Shown here: positions 1 through 9,808 of the stretch, piece by piece
Position numbering within the stretch: position 1 is the first letter of the stretch
Layout: the number at the start of each line of letters is the position of its first letter
Source: Vineibacter terrae
GTDB lineage: Bacteria; Pseudomonadota; Alphaproteobacteria; Reyranellales; Reyranellaceae
Assembly (NCBI RefSeq): GCF_008039615.1
Contig: NZ_VDUZ01000041.1
Location: forward strand, 1-64,000
Direction of reading: 5' to 3'
DNA: 64,000 nt
Translations under genes and position numbers: made by a program
The notes under the pieces: generated by a model
Databases searched by the model: none
What the model was told of the DNA's origin: nothing
The model's input: only the letters and a program-made list of their open reading frames with translations

Positions 1-39
1 CCTACGCTCCTTCATCGCATCGGTCTCCAGCCACGGCAT
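1..39 (-). CDS. Transposase N-terminus, IS481-like (partial, runs off the window)
   Basis: Only the first 13 codons are inside the window. The start ATG at 37-39 is preceded by a good ribosome site (GGAGGT, 4 nt away). The residues fit the pattern M-P-W-x-E-x3-M-x2-R, which I recall as the usual beginning of IS481-family transposases (an N-terminal helix-turn-helix followed by a DDE integrase core). The catalytic part lies to the left and cannot be checked. The short untranslated leader and the element-like end just upstream support an insertion sequence. Confidence 0.45.
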   Translation of the reverse strand, partial: MPWLETDAMKERR

Positions 40-110
40 GCTCACCTCCATGCCAAAACTGTTACCGATGTATCCGGTCTATTCCGTCACCGATCTAATC
101 GGTCTGTACA
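1..110 (-). mobile_element. Left part of an IS-like element, with its terminus near 110
   Basis: Read on the minus strand, the element begins TGTACAGACCGATTAG at 110. It contains an imperfect direct repeat (ACCGATTAGATCGGTGACGG, then ACCGGATACATCGGTAACAG) and a small palindrome at 89-103, then the transposase start at 39. A TGT terminus close to the transposase start is usual for IS481-type elements. The last codons of the LysR gene are read through this end, so the insertion probably altered the 3' end of that gene. The other terminus is outside the window. Confidence 0.4.
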
Positions 111-1037
111 CCCTCCCTCTCCCCGCTCCCGCGGGGCGAGGGGTAAACGGAGCCCCTCCAGCGCCGCGCGCTCTTCCTGGAACAGCTCGATCACGGCGTC
201 CATGACGCGGCGCACGCGCGAGAGCGTGCGCAGGTCGCGATGCACCAGCAGCCATTGGTCGACCGCGACATCCTCCAGCACGGCGCCCAGCCGCCGCAGG
301 TCCGGATCGCTGTCGCCCAGGCAGCAAGGCAGCACGGCGAGGCCGGCCCCGGCGCGCGCCGCATCGTGCAGGATCATCCAGTTGTTGACGCGCACGGCTG
401 GCCGCGGCCCGTCGAGCAGGTCCAGCAGCCATCTCTGGCCGGGCATGTAGTTGTGCGATTCATCGAAGCCGGCCCACGGCATGCGGCGCATCGCCTCGCG
501 CGTGACGCCGGCATGCGGCACGAGCTGCGGATGGCCGTAGACCGCGTACGCGACGCGGCCGAGCCGGCGCGTCATGATGCCGGCAAGATCGGGCACCTGC
601 TCGCGGATCATCAGGTCGGCTTCGCGGCGCGACAGGTTGGCCGGCGTGTGGCTTTGCGACAGCTCGAACTCGACGCATTGCAGGTCGCGGCGCAGCCGCG
701 GCATGTGCAGCGCCAGGAACGATATCATCACCTCGCCGGCCGAGATGCGCACCGTACCCTTGGTCGTGTCGGCGGCGAGACCGGTGCTGCGGCGATGGAT
801 CGACTCGGCAGCCTGCTCCATGGCCTGCGCATCGGCCATCAGCTCCTCGCCGGCGGCGGTCAGCACGAAACGGTCCGGCAGGCGGTCGAACAGACGCGCC
901 CCGATGGCCTCCTCCAGCGCCTTGGCGCGCCGCGCCACCGTGGGGTGGCTGACGCCGAGCTTGCGCGCAGCCGCGGTCAGGTTGCCTTCGCGCGCCAGGG
1001 TCAGGAAAATCCGCAGGTCGTCCCAGGCCGCGATCAT
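87..1037 (-). CDS. LysR-family transcriptional regulator
   Basis: A 316-residue LysR-type regulator: N-terminal winged helix-turn-helix (residues about 5-65, containing LTAAARKLGVSHPTVARRAK) and a C-terminal periplasmic-binding-like effector domain. I start it at the ATG at 1035-1037, because the GGAGG site sits 9 nt before it. The ATG at 1046 would overlap that site. The C-terminus is odd: its last 20 or so residues are encoded by a G/C-rich palindromic repeat (about 111-150) and by the end of an IS-like element, so the native end was probably lost or extended. It is divergent from the ABC exporter, a common arrangement for a LysR target, but a palindromic repeat lies between them and the effector is unknown. 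Confidence 0.88.
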   Translation of the reverse strand: MIAAWDDLRIFLTLAREGNLTAAARKLGVSHPTVARRAKALEEAIGARLFDRLPDRFVLTAAGEELMADAQAMEQAAESIHRRSTGLAADTTKGTVRISAGEVMISFLALHMPRLRRDLQCVEFELSQSHTPANLSRREADLMIREQVPDLAGIMTRRLGRVAYAVYGHPQLVPHAGVTREAMRRMPWAGFDESHNYMPGQRWLLDLLDGPRPAVRVNNWMILHDAARAGAGLAVLPCCLGDSDPDLRRLGAVLEDVAVDQWLLVHRDLRTLSRVRRVMDAVIELFQEERAALEGLRLPLAPRERGEGGCTDRLDR

Positions 1038-1145
1038 GACCGCCATCCTCCGACATCAGCCGTTCAGGAATGTACAAGGTAGGTTCGTTTTTGTCGATTG
1101 GCGGAACACCGATGTTCAGCCTAGCGTCTGCCTGTCGAGCTTGGC

Positions 1146-1227
1146 CCGTCATCCCGAACGCAGCGAGGATCTCCTCAGGATCGAGACTCCGTTCTCAGGA
1201 GATCCTCGCTGCGCTTGGGATGACGGG
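1146..1227. repeat. Dispersed palindromic intergenic element, copy 1
   Basis: Two inverted arms, GTCATCCCGAACGCAGCGAG at the left and its near complement ending GGGATGAC at the right, separated by a short centre. The same element recurs at 6119-6323, 16906-16989, 33242-33329 and 43532-43618. It lies just upstream of the ABC exporter and artificially extends that reading frame to 1070. Confidence 0.85.
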
Positions 1228-1246
1228 ACGCACGAGGAGCAGGTTC

Positions 1247-4825
<3,579 letters not shown>

Positions 4826-5342
4826 GATGACCGCGTCAGGGCCCTGACGAGCCGACATTGCCACCGCTGCCGCCGGCACCATCGGCGCTCCCTGCTCCTT
4901 GGGCGGCGCCGGTATCAGCAGCACCGAAGCGTCGGGCTCAGCCGACAACTTGATCCGACGTATCATCGGCCATCATGACCACGTTGAAATCAATCACGCG
5001 GTGTGGCCGGCGACCTGCATGTGATTTCTCAAGTAGAGCCCAGGCGGCGTCGCGACCACATCCTGGTCACAGACAAGGCCACCGGGATTTACCGGGGCCG
5101 GGCCCACTTGCCCAGGCGAGATTGCAGTCATCTCCGTGTCAGCTTCGACCCGCGATGCCAGGCGATCACATGCGCCGAAACATCCTTGGCTTGTGACGCT
5201 TCGCACCCGTAATTTTTTGACAAACCACCGTGATATCTGTTAGAAAATGAGTGTTATCAGTGAGCACACGCCAAATAATATCCTCCGACTGACACTCAGA
5301 GATTCTATGTGAACGAACGCCTATGCTTGGGGGAGGACCGCG
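4826..5342. other. Intergenic stretch without a recognised gene
   Basis: It contains a perfect 16-bp palindrome at 4834-4849 just after the ABC stop codon. It has no loop and no T-run, so it is not a convincing terminator. From about 5205 to 5310 the DNA is markedly AT-richer than its surroundings, which fits a promoter region or acquired DNA ahead of the transposase fragment. Short ORFs here have no recognisable family. Confidence 0.5.
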
Positions 5343-5780
5343 ATGTCAAGCACAGGCATCGGCACCGTCGGCGACATCAATCTGTCTCCTTTCCAGAACG
5401 AAGAGGCGGCATATCGGTTCGTGGAGCAGTGCGTCTGGCCCGAGGGTCCGGTGTGTCCGCGGTGCGGTGGATCCAAGCGTGTCAGGCCTCTGCGTGGCCG
5501 CAGCGTGCGAATGGGCGCCTACAAATGCTACGCCTGCCGCAAGCCGTTCACCGTGAAGGTTGGCACGATCCTCGAATCGAGCAATCTGCCGATGCGCAAA
5601 TGGCTGCAGGCGATCTTCCTGACCTCTCGCGAGGGCGAGCGGCTGGACGCCAATACGCTGCACCACGCGCTCGATGTCGCGCCGCGCACCGCATCGTACG
5701 TACTGCAGCGTGTGCAGAGCGCCCTGTCCGCCGCAGAGCAACCGGTCCAGCGGCCGCGAGACGACAGCGGGCAGAGCTGA
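5343..5780 (+). CDS. IS1595-type transposase fragment (zinc-ribbon N-terminus only)
   Basis: A 145-residue protein with the N-terminal zinc ribbon of IS1595-family transposases: C38-x2-C41 and C62-x2-C65, followed by the typical VGTILESSNLPMRKWL segment and a helix-turn-helix-like region. Full transposases of this family are about 300 residues with a DDE core; here the reading frame stops where that core should begin, and I see no DDE part in the next frames. It is either a dead remnant or a stand-alone DNA-binding derivative. The AT-rich upstream DNA supports acquired sequence. Confidence 0.65.
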   Translation: MSSTGIGTVGDINLSPFQNEEAAYRFVEQCVWPEGPVCPRCGGSKRVRPLRGRSVRMGAYKCYACRKPFTVKVGTILESSNLPMRKWLQAIFLTSREGERLDANTLHHALDVAPRTASYVLQRVQSALSAAEQPVQRPRDDSGQS

Positions 5781-5806
5781 CGACGCAACCATCGCAAATC
5801 CAGGCG

Positions 5807-6061
5807 ATGGACATGGTGAAGAAGAGGCGGAAGGTGCCTTCCCGACCAGCAGACAACGAACCGCCGGCGGCGGCGGGCGGACCGCGTTTCACGCATTTCC
5901 CGCACGAAGGCGGCCGGATCGACGAGCAGGCCGAGCAGGAGCTCGCGACAGCGATCAGGCGGCTGATTCCGCCCCGGGCTCCCGATAACGCCACGCGTCC
6001 GGAAACCGACGCGCCCAGGCGACGCAAATCCCGGCGCCGTTTCGATCCGCCGCAGGATTGA
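5807..6061 (+). CDS. Small hypothetical protein (84 residues)
   Basis: Unrecognised. A short, very basic and proline-rich protein: basic clusters at both ends (KKRRK near the N-terminus, RRRKSRRR near the C-terminus) around a central acidic stretch (DEQAEQELATAIRRL) that may form a helix. It begins 26 nt after the transposase fragment and may be co-transcribed with it. ATGs at 5807 and 5813 are both possible. Its reality rests only on frame length and position, so confidence is low. Confidence 0.35.
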   Translation: MDMVKKRRKVPSRPADNEPPAAAGGPRFTHFPHEGGRIDEQAEQELATAIRRLIPPRAPDNATRPETDAPRRRKSRRRFDPPQD

Positions 6062-6118
6062 TGCAGAACCTCGTTTCATCCGAGCCCCCGCGGGCAGGGC
6101 ATTCGCATATGACCTCGC

Positions 6119-6323
6119 TGTCATCCCGAGCGCCCCCTTCGACAGGCTCAGGAGAGGCGATCTCCTGCGGCAAGGCGCACGGTGCGCAATTCGCGGGAGA
6201 TCCCTCGCTACGCTCGGGATGACGGTAGGGGCATATGCGATTGCCCTGCCCCCGCGGGGGACCTCCCGCATTGGCGCATCGTGCGTCCCTGGCAGGAGAT
6301 CCCTCACTGCGCTCGGGATGACA
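6119..6323. repeat. Dispersed palindromic element, complete copy plus a half copy
   Basis: The first unit (6119-6225) has a left arm TCATCCCGAGCG and a right arm GATCCCTCGCTACGCTCGGG, with an insertion in its left arm. A second, right-arm-only copy follows at about 6290-6323. It occupies almost the whole gap between two convergent transcripts, so it may act as a transcript-end structure. Same family as 1146-1227. Confidence 0.8.
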
Positions 6324-6352
6324 GATGTGTCAGCGACCGGCGATTCCGGATA

Positions 6353-7261
6353 CTACGGTCCGGCGCGCTCCGCTGCCAGACGCCTGACGCGTGCGATCTC
6401 GGACATGGTGTCGGCCATCCCGCCTTGGCGCGCCAGGCCCTCGGCACGCCTGAGCTGGGCGAGGCCGCCGGCCGTGTCGCCCTGCAGGACGAGGCTGCGC
6501 CCGGCGCGCAGGAGGAAGATCGCGGCGTCGGCCGGGCGGCCCAGGCGCTGCGCCGCATCGCCGGCCAGCACCAGCGCGCGGGCCATGCCGCGGTAGTCCT
6601 GCTCCTCCTGGCGGCGCTGGGTCGCCAGCTCCAGCGCTGCCAGCGCCTCGGCCGTCCGGCCCTCCATCAGGGCGAGCCGGCCCAGCAGCTCCTGGCGATC
6701 CGCCTCCAGGCCGGGTTGGGTCGACGGCGGCAGCGCGCCGGCCGCTTCGCGCACGCCGTTGACGTCGCGGCGCTCGGCCAGGATCACGCCGCGGATGTAC
6801 CAGGCCCGCGCCGCCGTCTGCGGCTCGCGGGCCGCGGACGCCAGCACCTCGCCTGTCGCGGCGAAGGCGGCGCTGGCATCGCCGGCGCGATAGGCAGCCG
6901 CACCTTGGACCAGCACCAGGTCCGCGGGCGGTGGCAGCTTGCGCCGCTCGAGCTCGGCGCGGGTCTGGCGCGCCACGCGCAGCGCCTCCTTGCCGTCGCC
7001 GGACCGCAGCAGCGCCACCGCGAGGTTGTAGCCGATATCGCCGATCGCGCCGGCGTCGTCGCGCTCATAGGCCCGCGCCAGCGCCGTCCGGTATTGCCGG
7101 ATCGCCTCCGCCGGCAGGTTCATGGCCAGCGCCTGCGTGCCGGCCCGGTTGGCCTGGTCGAGACGCAGGTCCGGCGGCGGCCCCGGATCGGCATCATCGC
7201 CGCCGCATCCGGCCAGCGCCGACAGGATGGCGGCCGCCAGCGCCGCGCGCAGCCGCCTCAT
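6353..7261 (-). CDS. TPR-containing lipoprotein of the MCE operon
   Basis: A 302-residue predicted outer-membrane or periplasmic lipoprotein. The N-terminus is a signal peptide ending in a lipobox (LSALAGC, lipidated Cys at about residue 19). The rest is alpha-helical with TPR-like repeats (for example NRAGTQALAMNLPAEAIRQY and AWYIRGVILAERRDVNGVRE). It is the last gene of a five-gene operon; its ATG overlaps the stop of the MCE gene by 4 nt. By position it could be the outer-membrane partner of the lipid-transport system, a role played by MlaA or lipoproteins such as PqiC elsewhere. This is inferred from context only. Confidence 0.75.
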   Translation of the reverse strand: MRRLRAALAAAILSALAGCGGDDADPGPPPDLRLDQANRAGTQALAMNLPAEAIRQYRTALARAYERDDAGAIGDIGYNLAVALLRSGDGKEALRVARQTRAELERRKLPPPADLVLVQGAAAYRAGDASAAFAATGEVLASAAREPQTAARAWYIRGVILAERRDVNGVREAAGALPPSTQPGLEADRQELLGRLALMEGRTAEALAALELATQRRQEEQDYRGMARALVLAGDAAQRLGRPADAAIFLLRAGRSLVLQGDTAGGLAQLRRAEGLARQGGMADTMSEIARVRRLAAERAGP

Positions 7262-8280
7262 GGACGCACTTCGACGGCCGGCGCACGCCGGCTGGCGGGC
7301 GGCGGCGGCGCGCTGCCGCCCAGCAGCCAGTGATGGCGCAGCTGGCCCAGGAGAAGCTCGAGCTCGCGCGCCGTCATCTGCGCTTGCAGCAGCGTCGAGG
7401 GCACTGCCTCGGTCGATGACGCGACGTTCTGCGTGATCTGCGGAATCTGCGGGCTGGCACGCGCCAGGTTGCGCGTCGTCGTCTGCAGCGCGCTCAGCAC
7501 CGCCTCGGTGCGCTGAAGCAAGGCCGGGATGCGCGCGTCCTTGGTCGACCGCTCCAGCTCGGTGAGCAGGCTGCGCGCCCGCACCAGCGTCTCCTCCGTG
7601 GCGGCCAGCGACGCCTCGACGTGCTTCGCCATCTGGTCGTCGAACAGCAGCTTGCCGACGGCGCCGTCGCCGCGCTCAAGGCGCTGGGTGACGCCGGCCA
7701 CCGATGCCAGCGTCTGCTGCATCGGCCCGGCCGGGTCGGCCAGCCGGTTGGCGACGGCGGTGAAGGCGACCACGCCTTTCTGCACCTCGTCCAGCAGCGG
7801 GATCAGCCGTGCCCGCAGCTCGTCGACCACCTGGCCGATGGTGTCGGTCGGGGCGCGGTCGGTGCCGGCCGACAGCACGGCAAAGCCCCAGTCCATGGCC
7901 TCGCCCGTGCCGCGCGAGACATCGAGGTAGGCGGCGCCGGCGACGCCGAACTGGCGCCGGATCACGACCTGCGAATCGCGCCGGATGAAGGCGGTCATCT
8001 GGTCGTCGATGCGCGCCTCGGCATGCATGCGCTGGCTGGGATCGATCACGATGCGCCGCACCTCGCCGGCGCGGATGCCCAGCACCTGCACCTCGGCGCC
8101 GACCGCCAGCCCCGCCACCCCCTGCTCGGGCAGCAGGATCCGCAGCGTCGCCGACGGCTGGAACCAGCCCTTGAGGAGCCCGGCGTTCACCAGCGCGGCC
8201 ACGAACAGAACGATACAGATCAGGACGATCGCGCCGGTGACCTCGCTGAGCTGCGACACGCCGAAGGTCGAGCGTTTCAT
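7258..8280 (-). CDS. MCE-family (MlaD-like) substrate-binding protein
   Basis: A 340-residue MlaD/MCE protein. It has one N-terminal membrane anchor (about 15-37), then the MCE beta-barrel domain (about 43-120, with VGAEVQVLGIRAGEVRRI). A long helical C-terminal region (about 170-320) can form the tunnel or needle seen in longer MCE proteins, and the tail is proline-rich. It would bind and pass phospholipids between membranes as partner of the MlaE permease encoded two genes upstream. The ATG overlaps the preceding stop by 4 nt, which fixes the start. Confidence 0.88.
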   Translation of the reverse strand: MKRSTFGVSQLSEVTGAIVLICIVLFVAALVNAGLLKGWFQPSATLRILLPEQGVAGLAVGAEVQVLGIRAGEVRRIVIDPSQRMHAEARIDDQMTAFIRRDSQVVIRRQFGVAGAAYLDVSRGTGEAMDWGFAVLSAGTDRAPTDTIGQVVDELRARLIPLLDEVQKGVVAFTAVANRLADPAGPMQQTLASVAGVTQRLERGDGAVGKLLFDDQMAKHVEASLAATEETLVRARSLLTELERSTKDARIPALLQRTEAVLSALQTTTRNLARASPQIPQITQNVASSTEAVPSTLLQAQMTARELELLLGQLRHHWLLGGSAPPPPASRRAPAVEVRP

Positions 8281-8984
8281 GGGCTCCTCCGCATCGGGGC
8301 GAGACCCCGATCTCCAAGGCGCAGCGCCTGACCGGGCTGGACGAACCGCGCCGCCGGGGCGCCCTCCGGCCCGATGATCCAGAGAACCGCGCCGCCACGA
8401 TCCTGCACCGCCGCGACTGCCTGCGCCATCGCCACGCCCAGCGCGGCCATGGCATCGAGCGCCGGGTCCTGGACCACGACCAGCGCCGGCGCGCCGAGGA
8501 AGGCGCGCACACAGGCAGCGCGGACGAGCTCGCCGGCAGCCGTCGCGTCGCGCTGCCCGGCCGGCACGCCCGGCAGGCCGAACGTCCGCGCCAGCGCCGT
8601 CGCCTCGGCGGCGGCCTGATCCGGCGTGCGGTCGCGATGGTAGAGCCGTGGCGCCAGGATCGATTCGGCGATCGACAGATGCGTCGGCCAGACCTGGCTC
8701 TGGACCACGCTGCCGATGCGGCTGCGGGCGGCGAAGCGCTCGCCCGGCGACAGGCCGCGCCAGTCGTGGTCGAGGAACCGGGCTGCACCTGCCGGCGGAT
8801 CGACGAGCCCGAGGCAGAGATCGACCAGCGATGCCGCCGTGTCGGCGGCATCGACCTCGACGACGGCGGCATCGCCACGCCCCAGCTCCAGATCGATGCG
8901 GCACGACGGTGCCGCCCGCCGGTCGGCGAAGGCGACGCCCTGCAGCGACAGGATGGCGGGTGCGCCGGATGCCGCCATCGTCAC
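8277..8984 (-). CDS. Degenerate ABC ATPase (MlaF-position) of the MCE operon
   Basis: A 235-residue protein in the place of the MlaF ATPase, between the permease and the MCE gene. The ABC fold is still traceable: Q-loop VVQSQ at about 93-97 and an ARAFL-like helix. The catalytic motifs are gone: the P-loop position reads EVDAADTAAS (about 43-52) instead of GxxGxGK(S/T), the signature reads TAAGE (148-152) instead of LSGGQ, and Walker B ends VVVQDP instead of hhhhDEP. The frame is intact and conserved in length, so it is a maintained protein rather than a frameshifted pseudogene. It probably has a structural role or works with an ATPase encoded elsewhere. Start is GTG at 8984 (4-nt overlap) or ATG at 8978. 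Confidence 0.75.
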   Translation of the reverse strand: MTMAASGAPAILSLQGVAFADRRAAPSCRIDLELGRGDAAVVEVDAADTAASLVDLCLGLVDPPAGAARFLDHDWRGLSPGERFAARSRIGSVVQSQVWPTHLSIAESILAPRLYHRDRTPDQAAAEATALARTFGLPGVPAGQRDATAAGELVRAACVRAFLGAPALVVVQDPALDAMAALGVAMAQAVAAVQDRGGAVLWIIGPEGAPAARFVQPGQALRLGDRGLAPMRRSP

Positions 8985-9808
8985 AGGGCCAGGTCGAACA
9001 GGCCGTTGACCAGCAGGATGGCGATGGCTGAGCGCACGAAGCCACGCGGCACCACGCGTTGCAGGTCGTCACCCTCCTCGCGCCGCGCCAGGCCGATCGC
9101 GCAGCAGACCAGGCCGACGAAGAAGCCGATCGCCAGGCATTTCAGCGGCGGCAGCACGAAATCGCGCGGCCCCATCGCCTGCAGCACGACGCCGGCGAAA
9201 TCCCACAGGGAGTACGCCACCAGCCCGATCGCATGCGCCACGAGATAGCCTGCCAGCAGCGTGGATGTGATCAGGATCGTGGCCAGGCAGAAGGCGCCGA
9301 CCGCAAAGCCCAGGGCGCGTGGCATGATCAGGCAGGCGACGGGATCGAGCCCCTGCATCTCCATCAGCCGCAGCCACCCTTTGGGCCTGGCCTCGCCCAG
9401 CTCGATCAGCGTCGCCGTGCCGCTGCGCCCCAGCACGATCAGCCCGACCAGGATGGGCGCGATCTCGCGCACCAGCACCAGCACGATGATGGTGCCGATC
9501 AGGCCGGTCTGCCCGGTTGCCGCCAGCCAGTAGGCCGCCTGGGTGACCAGCGCGAAGCCCAGCAGCACGCTGGCGACGATGGTGGTGCCCAGCGCCCGCA
9601 CCGTCACGCCGTGCAGCACACGCCGCAGCTCCAGCCGGACCAGCGGGCGCCATGTGCTGCGGCGCAGGCCAGCCAGCACGACCGTGGCGGCCAGCGCCGC
9701 GAAGGTGGCGGCGCCGCGCAGGCCGCCCAGCGTCGTGTCGCCAACCGCCGCGAACAGGCGCCGCAGCGGCCGGCGCGGCGGCAAGGCGTGGACGCCGCGC
9801 ACCGTCAT
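8981..9808 (-). CDS. MlaE-family ABC permease
   Basis: A 275-residue integral membrane protein of the MlaE family: about five to six hydrophobic segments, the LVREIAPILVGLIVLGRSG core motif typical of these permeases, and the EMQGLDPV segment that contacts the ATPase. It would be the inner-membrane core of a retrograde or anterograde phospholipid transporter. The start overlaps the stop of the upstream cyclase-like gene by 4 nt. An N-terminal extension of about 60 residues before the first MlaE helix is longer than in E. coli MlaE. Confidence 0.88.
   Translation of the reverse strand: MTVRGVHALPPRRPLRRLFAAVGDTTLGGLRGAATFAALAATVVLAGLRRSTWRPLVRLELRRVLHGVTVRALGTTIVASVLLGFALVTQAAYWLAATGQTGLIGTIIVLVLVREIAPILVGLIVLGRSGTATLIELGEARPKGWLRLMEMQGLDPVACLIMPRALGFAVGAFCLATILITSTLLAGYLVAHAIGLVAYSLWDFAGVVLQAMGPRDFVLPPLKCLAIGFFVGLVCCAIGLARREEGDDLQRVVPRGFVRSAIAILLVNGLFDLAL

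Noticed and set aside
4834-4849. 16-bp perfect palindrome as terminator of the ABC gene
   Set aside because: No loop nucleotides and no T-run; too weak to call a terminator.
6119-6323. CRISPR array
   Set aside because: The repeats are palindromic halves with no regular spacers, and there are no cas genes; they belong to a dispersed palindromic family.
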